A stretch of 64,000 nucleotides of DNA from Hymenoscyphus infarciens (taxonomy: Eukaryota > Ascomycota > Leotiomycetes > Helotiales > Helotiaceae): NCBI GenBank assembly GCA_001414345.1, contig LLCB01000294.1, positions 1 to 64,000 of the forward strand, read 5' to 3'. Made by a program: the position numbers and the translations under genes. Under the pieces are notes generated by a model. That model did no database searches and was not told the origin of the DNA. It was given only the letters and a program-made list of their open reading frames with translations. Shown here one piece after another: positions 13,657 to 26,300 of the stretch (the stretch's first letter is position 1; every line of letters starts with the position of its first letter).

Positions 13657-14091
13657 ATTCTCTGATTTGGGGTTTTGAATGAATCATTGTTGAGATTGTT
13701 ACTTGCATGTAATGGTCTGTTTTTCGTGATTCAGTGAATGTAATTGCCTTTTGGAAGAGCCTCTTCCATGTACTTTATTGCTGAAAGGGTCTTCATTTAA
13801 ATGATTTGTTTTGGATCGTAGTGCGCTACAGGTTTTAGGAAGGGGTTCTCAGTTGGGTCGCCTTGGGGAGGAAAGCACGTTGTGTTCCTTGCGCTCTCTC
13901 GCTTGTTATTTTACATTTCCGAAAGATAGTAGCAGAAGGGTAATTAATGAATTGATTTGTGAGATGTAGTAAATCACAAGCCGAATTCTACGCTTCTTCT
14001 CCCTCACCCAGTTCTCTCTGACCCGAAATCAAGTTTAGATAGCTTACTAATACTCGTTTCCAACAATATGTCTGCCTACACATTCAACTAC

Positions 14092-14206
14092 TACTTCGTC
14101 CCAGGCATAACAATTACTGCAGAAGCGAAGTAACCCCCCATGAAAATCGGCCAAAAACCCTGGTGCCCCACAAAATCTGCAGTAAATTTATGCCTGGGAC
14201 GAAGTA
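14092..14206. repeat. Near-perfect 31-32-bp inverted repeat (hairpin), 52-nt loop
   Basis: Left arm 14092-14123 starts TACTTCGTCCCAGGCATAA and ends TTACTGCAGA. Right arm 14176-14206 is its reverse complement with a single 1-nt indel plus a small mismatch near the middle. No flanking direct repeat is evident. As RNA it would fold into a stable stem-loop. Confidence 0.85.
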
Positions 14207-14505
14207 TATCAAGCAAGCAATTTGTTACTCGTCAAATCAGGCTTCACCATCTCCTTATCTCGCCCTCGTATGCGACTCGACTGTGCCTCATTTTATCGCC
14301 TCTACGGCCATTGCCGAACCGGAAATAAGAATCCTGCAGGATGGATAATTGCCATTAAGTGGAACACGCAAGTTATGCATAACGAGCTTACTCTATGTTT
14401 ATGGGGAGTATTGAAGTAAGCATGTTTTCTTCCACCTATAAAGAGGGGTGTTGACTCGCTTAAATATGCGCCGCTAGAGATTATTTGGTTGAAAAGTTGA
14501 GAGGG

Positions 14506-14725
14506 CTCGCGATGGACAATAAAAGCGGCAGTGAAAACCTTCTATGCTTCTTGTTGTTCTAACTTTCAAGGACTGTTGAAGTTCATTGTTCCAACTGGCA
14601 AGGATAGGATCAGATTGTCCCAAGTGTTTGGGATAATTTACACAAATTACTCTACAAAGTTGGAACAACGAAGGCTAAGCAGGCAAGTACGAACCTAGAG
14701 TATTTTCGGCCACTTTTAATGTCCT
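14506..14725 (+). repeat. Interspersed repeat family M, copy A
   Basis: Matches two other places (53794-54010 plus, 63635-63895 minus). Shared landmarks in order are GGACAATAAAAGC, a TTCCAA/CCAAGTGTTT block, GGCAAGTACGAAC and ATTTTCGGCC followed by TTTAATGT. Not RIP-mutated. No coding potential. Confidence 0.55.
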
Positions 14726-15797
14726 TCGTGAGGGTGGGTATAGCTACCATGGAACAACATTCTTGGGAGATTGGGAATCGGTGTACCAATGTGCATCGAA
14801 TTGTTGTAACCTTATTCGATGAAGAAGGGTTTCTTATATCGCTGGATTCGACAGTGAAACTCACCAATAGAGCTGCAGAACGGTCTCAGAGCCTAGCAAA
14901 TTTGGTAAAGAAACAACACCTAAGACCCGGTCAATCTCCAAGCAAATGCCAGACCATGCTTATTTGGTACCAGTCCGATACCCAGCCATAGACCCATAGC
15001 CAAGAATCGCACCAATCGTCAGGTAGATTTGGACGCTAGCAATGATGTTTCGGCCTAGTGAATTCTCATAGGGCTGGAAAGCGAAACGACAGTTTTGGAG
15101 AATAAAAATAGGGGGTATTGGATATTCGGAACAAGGCGCGATCCCCTTGAAATCGCCACTTGCTGTCGCTTGTGATAAAAGCATTTGGATTTTGCTAAGA
15201 TATGCTACTTTGTGAACAACATGATATTACCGGTACTTTCGGATGCAATTAATGTGTTTTTGGATTGGGAAAACCCGTGGTTAAATTGCGTATCGGACCA
15301 AGTCCGAACTAACCTTAATGACATGCTGAGATTCTAGAACACTTCCTTCGTGTTGAAACAGATCTGCTCAAAATCTACGGCACTTGCTATCCGAACAACC
15401 CTTGGATTCTTCATGATCTTCAGCCTTTGAATTATCGATCCCCATCGTATTGCTTGAGTCTCTCCACTCGTCATCTCTTGTTTGTCCATCAGGCTCCCTC
15501 TACGGTCTAAGCTTCGAAGCCAAAAATGACTTCTGGGTCAGAAAGATTACCCTGTTGCAGCTCGGACCATAAGAGCGAGAAAATCCAAGGGAAAGTATGA
15601 ACTTGGTGGTTGGTGTTGAATTCTGTTTTTAATATCCGAGTTGTCCCACTCGAGTACAACGCATGAGATACCAAGCAACGATACACCCCAACAAGCTTCA
15701 TACACGAAAATTCCACATCGAGAGCGAGGAAAACCAAGAAGCAAAGATGAATTTGCAAACGATGAAATTCATTGTGCGGACTTAGATTCCATTCGGC

Positions 15798-16633
15798 ATG
15801 GCGTTTAGATCTTTTTGCATGCTTCTAATCATTGCAATGGGAGGAATTGCGGACGACTTCATGGGTCCGGTTTGGATGTTCAAACTCAAGGACCTCAGCA
15901 TCCTCTATTCGGACTTCAACAGCCTCACCAGTATCAACTTGACTGAAACTAGCGACGTTACCCGAGTCGACCTTGCACTTTCGGGGAAGCACTCCTTTTA
16001 CCTCTGGAACTATGCCTCGAACAACATTGGGGATAACGACTTCTCAAGCTATAAATTCGACTACGCTGATAAAATCAAATTGACCAACATCACCGTTGAT
16101 AGAGTCTCAAACCTAATCCCGAAATCTCTTAAGGATGCCAAATCAGGAGTCCGGGATAAGGTCAGATAAGGGCAAATGATATTCATGGCCGCAATTTTCA
16201 ACGTTGCCATAGTTGTTGCCTTTGGGATCCTCGCTTGCTTCGGAATCAAGTTCACCATCATGATCGTCCTCGGATTCTCGGCCTTGACTACGGTAATGTT
16301 GCTGGTATTTGCGGTTTTGATCACTACGGCCGGTCTCAATACCGTGAGTGTTCTAAGGTCGTACAAAGAATTTTGGGCCAAGATAGAGACTGGGATGTCG
16401 GATCTCGCAATCGTCTGGTTAGCCGCTGTGATATGGTTGCTATATACATCATGTTTGCTCTAATGGCATTTGGCGTTACCAAAATGTGTCCAGCTATTAA
16501 GCAGGTACCCGGGAATAGCATGTACGACGAGGAAGTCCAGCCAAGTGGAAGTGGCCATTCGAGGGTCATCCTCAGACAGAAGCAGAGGAGGTTAAATAGG
16601 ACATGGCGGAATGAGGGCGTAGCATTGTTGTGA
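15798..16633 (+). pseudogene. SUR7/PalI-like tetraspan membrane protein gene with premature stop
   Basis: The N-terminal part (15798-16166) has the family's extracellular region, including HSFYLWNYASNN and the segment NLIPKSLKDAKSGVRDKVR that precedes transmembrane segment 2. A TAA at 16167-16169 interrupts. The same frame then continues with three hydrophobic helices (IFMAAIFNVAIVVAFGILACF, IMIVLGFSALTTVMLLVFAVL, and a last helix ending AVIWLLYTS) arranged exactly as in SUR7/PalI proteins of plasma-membrane eisosomes or pH sensing. A 41-nt GT-AG intron (16453-16493) would join the last helix to a hydrophilic tail ending NRTWRNEGVALL. TAA in place of CAA is what one C to T change at CpA would give. 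An undetected intron is possible, but I see no usable donor. The first helix is weak and may lie in an unrecognised upstream exon. Confidence 0.65.
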
Positions 16634-16935
16634 GGCGTTAGAGATATATTTCTTCTAGAGTAACAGTAGTTAGCGAGGGGTTTGTGATATTTAGAGGGAA
16701 CTGAGATTGATTAATAGATTGTTATTGTTTTGTGAAGGTTGATTTCAGGCCTTGGAAAGAGGGGTTGTGTTTGAAGACAAGTACTGTGTGGGAGCATATA
16801 AAAGATAGAGTGTAGGAGAGAAGAGTAAATTCAAAACCGGCCTATGCTTGAATATAATCTTGAGCTTCTCATTAGTGTTGGTACTGCGTAGGTGGTAATT
16901 TATGAAGGAAGCCAAAAGCCCCTCGGATCATTTGC

Positions 16936-18268
16936 ATGTCCAGCCACAAACGCCAAGCCTTTGATGTGGCTGAGACTAGCAGGGGGTATCATAGAAAGAC
17001 GTCACTCGCGACTTCCCAACGAGCTTCCCCAGGTGCATTCCCAAAGGCAAAACTTCCTCAACATGGCCCTACAGATCTCCCCGACAACTTCCAAAAACTC
17101 AATGTATGGGACAGAGCGATGACACTGCTGTTAGCTCGTACAACGCGCACAAGATGGCTCCCTCCGCATTCCAAACCCCTCCCCTGGAGTTCCATCCCAA
17201 AGCTCCCACCTAATTCCTCACGACCATTTTCAATATATTTACCTAGGAGAAAAGAACAAAGTCCAACGCATAAGAATGAAAACGAAGATAGCAGTGATCC
17301 AAGAATGCGAGAGCTGGGCAGGGCAATTGAAGACGATTTTGCTGCATTAAGAGAGAAATATGGTGCTCCTCCAAACAACGATCCCCGCATTTATTCATAT
17401 ACTAATGAAGCCATCACAGCAACGCCTAAACATCCTATCGTCCTCGCACACGGCCTACTCGGGTTTGACGAACTTCGATTGGGAGGGAAATTCTTTCGAG
17501 GCGTGCAATACTGGCGGGGAATCACGGATGCCCTTCGTTCAAACGGCATAGAGGTTATCATCGCCCATGTCCCAGCATCTGCTAGCATCGAAGAACGTGC
17601 TGCCAAATTGAGCGAAGATATTGCTGCCAAAGCGAATGGAAAAAGTGTCAACATCATTGCACACAGCATGGGAGGACTTGACGCTCGATACATGATCTCT
17701 CAACTCAAACCGGAGAACGTCAATGTCCTTTCCCTCACCACGATCGCTTCACCACATCGAGGTTCCTCCTTCGCGGATTTTGTGCTCAATGAAATTGGTC
17801 CCAATTACCTGCCCAGAATATATAATGGGCTCCAGAGTTTTGGACTTGGCACCGGGGCGTTTCAACAGCTGACGAGGAAATATATGGTGGAGAAATTCAA
17901 CCCACATACTCCTGATGTCCCAAGCGTGAGGTATTTCTCTTATGGTGCCACGGCTGATCCTGGGATGCTGAGTCCATTTCGATATTCACATGGGATTGTA
18001 ATGGATCAAGAAGGGCCAAATGATGGTTTAGTAAGCGTGGAGAGTGCAATGTGGGGTACGTACAAGGGAACTTTAGTTGGGGTTAGCCATTTGGATTTGA
18101 TCAATTGGACGAACCGACTTCACTTCTGGGCTTGGAAGGTGGTTGGCATTGAGAGGAAGTAAGTTTAATGTTGCCCGTGAAATACTCTGGGTGCTAATTG
18201 ATTCTAGGTTCAATGCCATCGCGTTTTACCTAGATATTGCGGACATGCTGGCTAAAGAGAACCTGTGA
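16936..18268 (+). CDS. Triacylglycerol lipase-like alpha/beta hydrolase, probably mitochondrial (TGL2-like)
   Basis: Exons 16936..18158 and 18208..18268 (49-nt GT-AG intron), 427 aa from the first ATG. The lipase core has the oxyanion motif AHGLLGF (about 171-177), nucleophile AHSMGG (Ser 244, a GxSxG variant), SPHRGSSFADF, NDGLVS with the likely acid residue and VSHLDL with the likely His. An internal ATG at 17119 (residue 62) begins MTLLLARTTRTRW, an ideal Arg-rich amphipathic mitochondrial presequence. Yeast Tgl2 is a mitochondrial lipase, so translation may really begin there. The first 61 residues look unconserved. Island A begins about 200 bp downstream. Confidence 0.88.
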
Positions 18269-18484
18269 GATATAGAAGCGGTTCCATCACTCATGCGCTA
18301 CCCCTGCTCGAAGACTGCGGAGGAACATGTCACGAGGAAGAAAAGGTGTACAATAGGAAGAGCTTTGTAAACTGTGATATATCAATGGGTCTACGTTAGT
18401 CTGTCAATTCTCAACCAGGAGTGACCCACTTCGCAACCTTGTCTTAAGATATAATAAATTCAGTAGGAAAGTCTTCGGTACTTT

Positions 18485-18720
18485 CAGTGTTTTAGCTTTC
18501 CCCGCCTAAGTCAGCCTAGAGCTCTAGATAGGATAGGATACCCCCCTCTATTTAGATAGGAGCGGATAGGCTATTTTCACTTATAGGCTAGGCTCGATTA
18601 GGCAGGATAGTTACTAAATCAGAATAGGAGTGGCTAGGAAAGTAAAAAAGAGAAGCTAGAAGAGAAAAGAATAAGCTAAGAATAGAAGAGGAAAGGCAAA
18701 AGCTAGGTAAAAGTACTAAT
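18485..18720. mobile_element. hAT-like element terminus, same family as 5541-6177
   Basis: Begins CAGTGTTTTAGCTTTCCCCG and continues with AGATAGGATAGGATA, GGCTAGGCTCGATTAGG and AGGAGTGGCTAGGAAAG. These match the reverse-complemented right end of the 637-bp element. The other terminus is not found, so the copy is truncated or RIP'd beyond recognition. Confidence 0.65.
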
Positions 18721-21295
18721 ATTATAGACTAATTATAGAAGTATTAAAAACAATAATTCTACTAAAACTACTAAAACACTAGATATATTATTTTATAAGC
18801 TAGTATATCTAAAGCGAGAAGTAGTAGGTCTAATACTCTAGAATAGGATTAGATAAGCGGATTAAATCTCGGAGAAGATTAGAAATAGAAGAGAGAAGTA
18901 ATATATTAGAATATAAGAAGATAGAATAGTCTTAAATTAGAGACGGGATTAGAAAGGCTTATATAGAAAGGCTAGAATAATATAGATTAGCTCTTGTCTA
19001 AATATTTGAAATAGTCTCTAACTTCTAGTATAAGAAATAAGTAGAGTAGAGTAGAGTAGAGTAGTAACTACTTATCTACTCTACTTATACTACTCTAAGT
19101 AACTCTAAGTAGTACTCTAAGTATTTAGGCTATATTAAGCTAGGCTAGGCTAAGGCTTAGAGTAGCGTCGAAGTAGCGTTCTAGATCTACTAGAGGTAGT
19201 TATTACTTCGTATATATAAGCTAGAATTAGTAGAAAATATACTAAAAATCTCTAACCTCTTCTACTAATTATAGAATAACGCTATTATAAACTTATTTAA
19301 AACTAAGTATAGATACTTACTTAACTAAAGTTCTTTAGCTTTTTTCTATAGTAGAGTAATTTCTAGTATATATTAAAAATATCTCTTAAAGGATTTATTA
19401 GTAAAATATTAGTCTTTAAAATTATAAGTTTAAGTTAAAAGTTATAACTAAAAGCTTAGTTAGAGATATATTCTTCTTATAAAGCTCTACGTCTACTATT
19501 ATTACTATATTATAGTATAGTATATATATACTAAGTTATTAAGCTATAAAGAGAGTAAATATAAGTAAAACTCTTAAATTAAATTTTAGTCTATACGTAT
19601 AAAGTTATAACTGTCTCTAGTAGAGCTATTAAGAGCTTAAGCGAGATCTCCTTCTTATTTTACTATATAATATTTTTATTATTAGCTTTAATAAATTAGA
19701 TATTAATTATAGAATAATAATAATATATATATAATATATATATATTTAGTAATATTAGTAATATTAAAACTTATAAGTCTTATAATTACTTAGAAACTAT
19801 AGAATTTCTATTTAAATTATAGAATATTCTAATTAATAGTTAAGCTTATAAATTAAATTTAAAATCTATTAGAAATCTAGTAGAAATCTAGTTTAGCTTA
19901 TAAAGCTTCTCTTTAATTAATAATCTATAGAAGTTACTAGAATATAACTCGAAAGTATATAAGATAAGATTTATAACTAATTTCTCTCTTTTTTTCTTTA
20001 AAGGAATTACTTTTAAAAATTAGCTTAAATACTTACTATTGTCTTTTATATATAAAACCAGTTCTTTATATAGTAAATAAGCTATAAAACTAGCTTTTAA
20101 CTATACTATTTATATTACTTATACTTAAAATAGCTTAGACTATATATTTAAACTTAATAAATAACTAATTCTCTTTTAAAAAGAACTTTTTAAGAAGATT
20201 AGTTTAAGTCTTATACTATTACTATAGACTCTTTTAAGTAAGCTATTAGTTAGTATTCTTTCTTATTTTATATATTTAATATAACTAATTATATATAGTA
20301 GAACTTAAACTAGTTAGTCTATTAATTATTTTATAAGTAACTATATAAAGTACTATTTTAACTCTTATAAAACAGTAGATATTAAGTTTATTCTAGAGAA
20401 TTTAGATATAAATAAGTAGTTCTTCGTCTTATATCATAATATATATATAGACTTTAAAAGTAGCTTATAGTCTAGCTAAAACTTTTTAAATACTATAAAG
20501 AATATCTTTAAACGTTAAAGAGTCTTTAAAAGACTTAAAAGTTCTAATTTTAAAAAAGAAACTTTTAAAAAACTTATAATAAACTTTATTATTAAGAATA
20601 AAATAAGCTTTAAAACTATTTTTTCTCTTTCTTTTAAAAAGCTTATAGAGTATTTATAAGAGTAAGTAAGATATCTTATTACTTACTTTACTTTAAAAAA
20701 CTAATAGCTTTAATTAGAGATAGCTTAAAGATATATAAATCTAAGCTTATAAATAAGCTTATTTCTTTAAATTTAAGTAGAGAAGAAGCTATTAAAAAGC
20801 AACTTAGAGATTAGCTACTAGTCTAAAGCTTATTTAGTCTTACTTTAAATACTTAGATTAGTATATATAAAGCTATTTACTTACTTTTATTAGTCTTTTA
20901 AAAACTTATTTAAATACTTAATAAATTAAGACTTTAAGTCTAATACTTATCTTCTAGCTTTAAGATCTTTTAAAGAATATTAAGTTAGTTTTTATATATC
21001 TAATTATATATTCTAAGTCTTTAAAAAGACTTTAAAAGACTTTAAAATAAAAGAAGAGATTACTAAATAAGTAATTATATATATATATAATATTTACTAA
21101 ATCGTTATCTTCTCTAGTATTACTAGAGATAGCTATAATAGCTAGCTATTATAAATTACTAGTATTTATAAAATCGCTAATATCTATACGCTAAGAGTAT
21201 AAATTACTAATACTTATATAACTAAAGATACTAAAGATATTAATATCTACTATTTATATATAAAAGAGATTAAGTTTTAGATATTATATATTTAG

Positions 21296-21525
21296 CTTTT
21301 TAGCTCTTACTATTTAGTATTAGCAAAATTAGATAGAACTCGGTTCTTATTATTATTAGACCTTAGTAGTATCTAATCTCTTATATATAGATACTTTTAT
21401 TTAAGATAAGAGAAGGCTAATTTACTCTTTTCTTCTATATTAGTATCTAGTATCTATATATATTATTTTATTAAATATACTCTTTTATATCTCTTCTATA
21501 GTTATATATATTTCGTGTCGTTATA
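21296..21525. repeat. Dispersed repeat R1, copy 1
   Basis: Shares CTTTTCTTCTATATTAG, CTAGTATCTA, TATATCTCTTCTATAG and TATATATTTCGTG with copies at 21675-21985 and 47507-47745. RIP-mutated. Possibly a solo LTR or element end. Confidence 0.75.
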
Positions 21526-21674
21526 ATAGTACTTCTCTTAATAATACTCTTATAACTACTTTTACTATATATACTATTATAAAAGACTATAATAGCCTCT
21601 TATCTAGGCTATTCTAGATAGCTAGGAGTATCTACTATATATAAAGTTTAGCTATAGATTCGGCTATATATTTA

Positions 21675-21985
21675 GCTTTTAGTAGTTATTGTTTTATATT
21701 ATCTAATTTAGGAAGATTACGTATATCTATATATCTATCTAGACTTTTAGACGTACTTCGTAGAGTTTAGGCTTTTAAATTAGCTAATATATATTATTAT
21801 TCGGTTTTAGACCTCTTTTATTTCGTCTAAACCTCTTATATATAGCTGTCTACTCTTCTAGAGTTAGAAAAGGCTAGTTTAGCCTTTTCTTCTATATTAG
21901 AGCCTAGTATCTACGTATATTATTCTGCTAAACGCACTTTTATATACCTCTTCTATAGTAGTATATATTTCGTACTATTATATAG
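21675..21985. repeat. Dispersed repeat R1, copy 2
   Basis: Same landmarks as copy 1, plus a 5' part (GTTATTGTTTTATATTATC, CTTTTAGAC, CTCTTATATATAGCTG) that matches copy 3 at 47507 more closely than copy 1. Confidence 0.75.
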
Positions 21986-23349
21986 ACTCTAATTTTAATA
22001 AAGATAGCGCTTATTTAGCTTATATTCTTAGTCTAGTAGTTTAAGATATCTTAAAAGTAATACTTTAGCTAAATAATTAATTATAATTTAAAGACTATAA
22101 GCTTATATAAGCTATTAGATACTTTAAAAGTAGACTATACTATTATTATACTAAAGTAGATTATAATAAATTAATATAGACTACTTTTAATACTATATTA
22201 AATAGATATATATATATATATATATATAAAGTAAGAATAATACCTAGAATATTAAGAAGTATATAATAAAGAAGTAGAAGAATAAAAGTAAAAAGTAAGC
22301 TAGTTATTTAATAGAAAAAGCTAAGTCTTTCTTATATAAACTCTTACTACTAATCTAAATAAAGAATAGTATTATAAACTTAAAAGAGTACTTCTTTTCT
22401 ATAAAAACTAAGATTTAAGATATAAGCTTATATATATTATTTAAATATATAAGAAAGAAGTAACTAATTTAAAGAAAAAAAACTAAAAGGTAGTATATAA
22501 CGTATTTAGTAACTAATACTTATAGTTAAAGCTATTTTTAAAATTAGTATAAAATATTCTTTAAAATAATTTAATAAATACTAAGATAGCTTATTATAAA
22601 CTACTTCTATATAAAAGCTTAATAATTAGCTTTTAAGAGTCTTAAATTTAGCTCTTAAAATAATTATAATTATAAAATCTTTTAGTAATAGAACTTATTA
22701 TATAAGTCTATATTATATAAGAATATTATTTTACTAGAGATTAATAATATTAAAACTACTAAGATTAAATAAGATTAATATACTAATATCTTTAAAAATA
22801 CTAAGAGATATACTATTTTCTAACGTTTATACTAAGCTTATACTAATAATATTCTTAAGTTTTAGATTACTTCTAAATATACTTAAATTAGTATATATAA
22901 ATAGTAAAAAAAGATAGATAAAGTTCTCTTTTATAGTAAGAAGAGAGAGTATTTATTAGAAATACTTTTATAAAAGCTATAGTATTCTATAGTTATAAAA
23001 CAAACTAATACTATTAAAGAGTATTAAAGAATTATAATAATAAATAAATATAATCTAATAATACTCTATTAAAAAGTAGATTAGAGAAAAGTAATAAGAG
23101 ATTTCTATAGAATTAAGTATACTTAGTATATATAAAGCTTAGTATATATAATATATAAGTACTATTAGCTAAAGTTATAATAACTTTATTTAATCTAACT
23201 TTAAGTATTTTAAAGTAATTATTAATATATTCTCTTAGTTTAATATCTTTAATACTACTATTATAACTTCTTTAAAAAAACTTTTTCAGAATTAATAAAG
23301 TAACCTTAAAAGCCTTGAAATACGTTTAGACGACTGTTAGATAGTCTAG

Positions 23350-26300
23350 AAAGAGACTAAAGCACTTTATAATTATACTAAATAATTCTAGTAGTAGTAG
23401 TAGTAGGAAAAAGAAAGGCTTATAAAGAGCTTCTATTCCCCTCTTTAAAGTACTAGTAACTAACGAAGATAGTATAATAAACTAAAGAGAGTAGAGTATA
23501 AGAGAATAAAAAAGAGTATTAGACTATATAAATATAATAGAGAAGAGCTTAATCTAAATAATACTTAACTTAGTAATAGAGGAGAAGAGTATTAAAGTAA
23601 TTATTAAAGTAGTAGGAAAAGTGCTTAAGTATAAGAGAACTAAGAAGAGAGGGGATAATATAATTATATATAGAATCTTATAAGAGGAGCTTACTATTAT
23701 AGTTAAGAGAATAAGAGGAATAAAGGAGTATAGTCTAACGTAGGTAGAGAGAGCTAAAACTAGGAGACTATAAGGAGAGGTAGTAACTATACTATAAAGG
23801 GAATATATAATACTAGCTAAATATATTAGAGAGATTATAATCTAAGTAATAAGAATAGATAAAGAGAAAGATAAGCTATTACTAAAAGAGGTAATTAGAG
23901 CTATAAATATAGACGAATATAAAGTAGGAGTAATAGTAGCTTAAAAGCTCTAAAGTAAGCATATTATTATAAGGTTTAAAGAAGAGAAGTAAGTAAGATA
24001 TATATAAGATAATAGCTAGGTAAAGAAGGTAATTAGATAAGGAATAGTAGTAGTAGTAAAAACGCTAGTAGTGCTTATAAAAAGAGCTTTAATAAATATA
24101 CTTAAGAATAAGATAAAGAGTATACTATAAAGTATCTCTTAAGCTTCTAGTATAAGAATACTAAAAATTATATAATAAGGAAATAGACGTAAAAAGTGTT
24201 AGAGATAGAAGAGACTAGTTTAAAGGAACTATATCTTTAAAGTAGTAATAATAGAGGAAGTAAAGAGGCTATATATAAAGAGAATACTATAAGAGGTATA
24301 ATACTTCTTATATAAAAGATATACTTTAGAGGTAGTAGTATAGAAGTATTATAAGTACTAAAAGTAAGAGTATATAATACGCTTTTATAAATAAGATAAG
24401 AGGTACGCCTAGTATATATATAAGAGGTATAAAGAGAGTAAGGAAGAGTACTCTAGTAAGAAAGACTTAAGAGAATACCTAGTAAAGTATAGGAATTATA
24501 AAAGAGGATACCTAGTATTTATAAAGAAGTGTTATATAAAGGAGTAATACTATAAGTAAGTAAGAGAATAATATCTTAATAAGATAACTATGTTTATAAA
24601 CTTATAAAGACTTTTAAAGAAGAGTAAGATAAGAATACCTTACTTATTTACTTTTAGCTAAAAAGAGAGCTTATAAAGCTTAAAGAAGAGGTAGAGATAG
24701 AGATCTATATTAAAGAGGCTAATAGATATAAATAAAGTAGGATATATAAATAGTAATAACCTAACCTAGTTCTTAGAGAGGCTAAGAAGCTCTCTTAGTA
24801 TAATAAGAGATCTAAATAGGAAGAAATAAAAGTAACTTAAACTCTACTTATAAGACTACTATAAGTATAATAGTACTATACTAGAATATAAGAAAGATAC
24901 TAGAAGCTCTTAATATAGTTTTAAATTATAAAGAGGAATATAATATATTAGTAATTTAAGAACTAGCGTAGAATAGCATAAGAGACTCTTCTAGCTACTT
25001 CTTAAGCTTAAGATATAATATAATCTAGTTAAATAGAGTAGTAGTACTCTTTATATATAAAAGATATCTAAAAGTAAGCTAGACGTATATTATAAATAAG
25101 AACTAGGTAAGTATAATAATAAAAGAGAGAGTAGATAAGATAATAGTCTACTTAGTTTATAACTTATAAATAGAGTAGATACTAATTAAGAATATACTCT
25201 AGTAAGTAAGACTAAGAAGAGTATTTATAATAAGTAACTTAAATACTTACTACCTCTTATAAGATATATATAAGAGATATAATAAGAACGTAGACCTTAT
25301 TCTTAAACTCGCTATACTATAAGTACTAGAGAGAGATATACCTTATAGTAAAGCTATATAGAGAAGAGAGAGCTCTTATAACTCTATAATTAACCTTACC
25401 TTCTCTACTAAGAACATAGTAACCTAGTAAAGGTCTCTAGACCTACTAGGATTAGACTATATAGCTTAACTTCTTATAATAAAAGTAGAAGAAGGAGAAA
25501 AGGTACTATAGGTACCTAGATTTAGCTAAAGACTAATAGATAAGATCCTAGTTAAAGTAGAAGCCTCTTACTTAGAAACACTTATAATCTAAAATATATA
25601 AGAACTTAAGAAAGTAGTATAAAGACTTATAGAAGACTTTTAAAAGATAGTAAAGGCCTTAATACTACTTTAAAAGCTAGATAAAGAGAGAGTATAGCCT
25701 TAGTAGAATATAAAAGTTAAAGAAGTATTAAGAAAGATAAGAAGATATAAAAGGACTTAGAAGAAGTATTAAATAAGAAGCTTAAAATAGTAGCTAGATA
25801 ACACTTTTTAAGAACTCTAAATAGTAAGTAGAAAAGTAAAGATAAAGAGCTAAAGAGAGGTACTAGTAAAGGTAGTAAAAGATAAAAGGAAACTCTAGAT
25901 ACTTAAAAAGTAGATATATCTTAAAAGATATATAAGACTAGAAGTACTAATACTACTAATACTTATATTACTTAATAAAATAAAAGGCAAGACCTACTAG
26001 AAAAAGGCTTATATTCTTATAGAAAAGTTCTTTCTAGAGTTAATAGCTAACTACTTAAGCGTTCTTAATAAGGACTAGAATACTAAGAGCTTCTCTAAGA
26101 GGTACTTAGTAAGCTAATATATAACTAAGAAGTATATTAAAATAGCTATAAGATTAGTACTATAGAAAGTACTAGGATTTAATATACTAGTAAATAGCTT
26201 TTTAAAAGCTTATAATAAACTACTTTATAAAGTACTTACTATAATAGTAGAAGTAAGCTTCTACTTATAACACTTCTTATCTTACTTCTACTATATAAAG

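Larger units (their letters stand above)
13657..15797. other. Gene-poor interval with hairpin and interspersed repeat
   Basis: No convincing gene. Open frames at 14719-14991 (+) and 14960-15184 (-, with one membrane-like segment NIIASVQIYLTIGAILGYG) are short, overlapping and unrecognised. They may be gene debris. The interval contains a long inverted repeat (14092-14206) and one copy of an interspersed repeat (14506-14725). Confidence 0.5.

Noticed and set aside
14719..15184. Overlapping short frames on both strands, one with a hydrophobic segment
   Set aside because: Too short, overlapping, no recognisable family; at best gene debris.
18720..23350. A named protein-coding transposon in this stretch
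   Set aside because: Trial translations on the plus strand gave only vague resemblance to transposase or RT words; not enough to assign a class.
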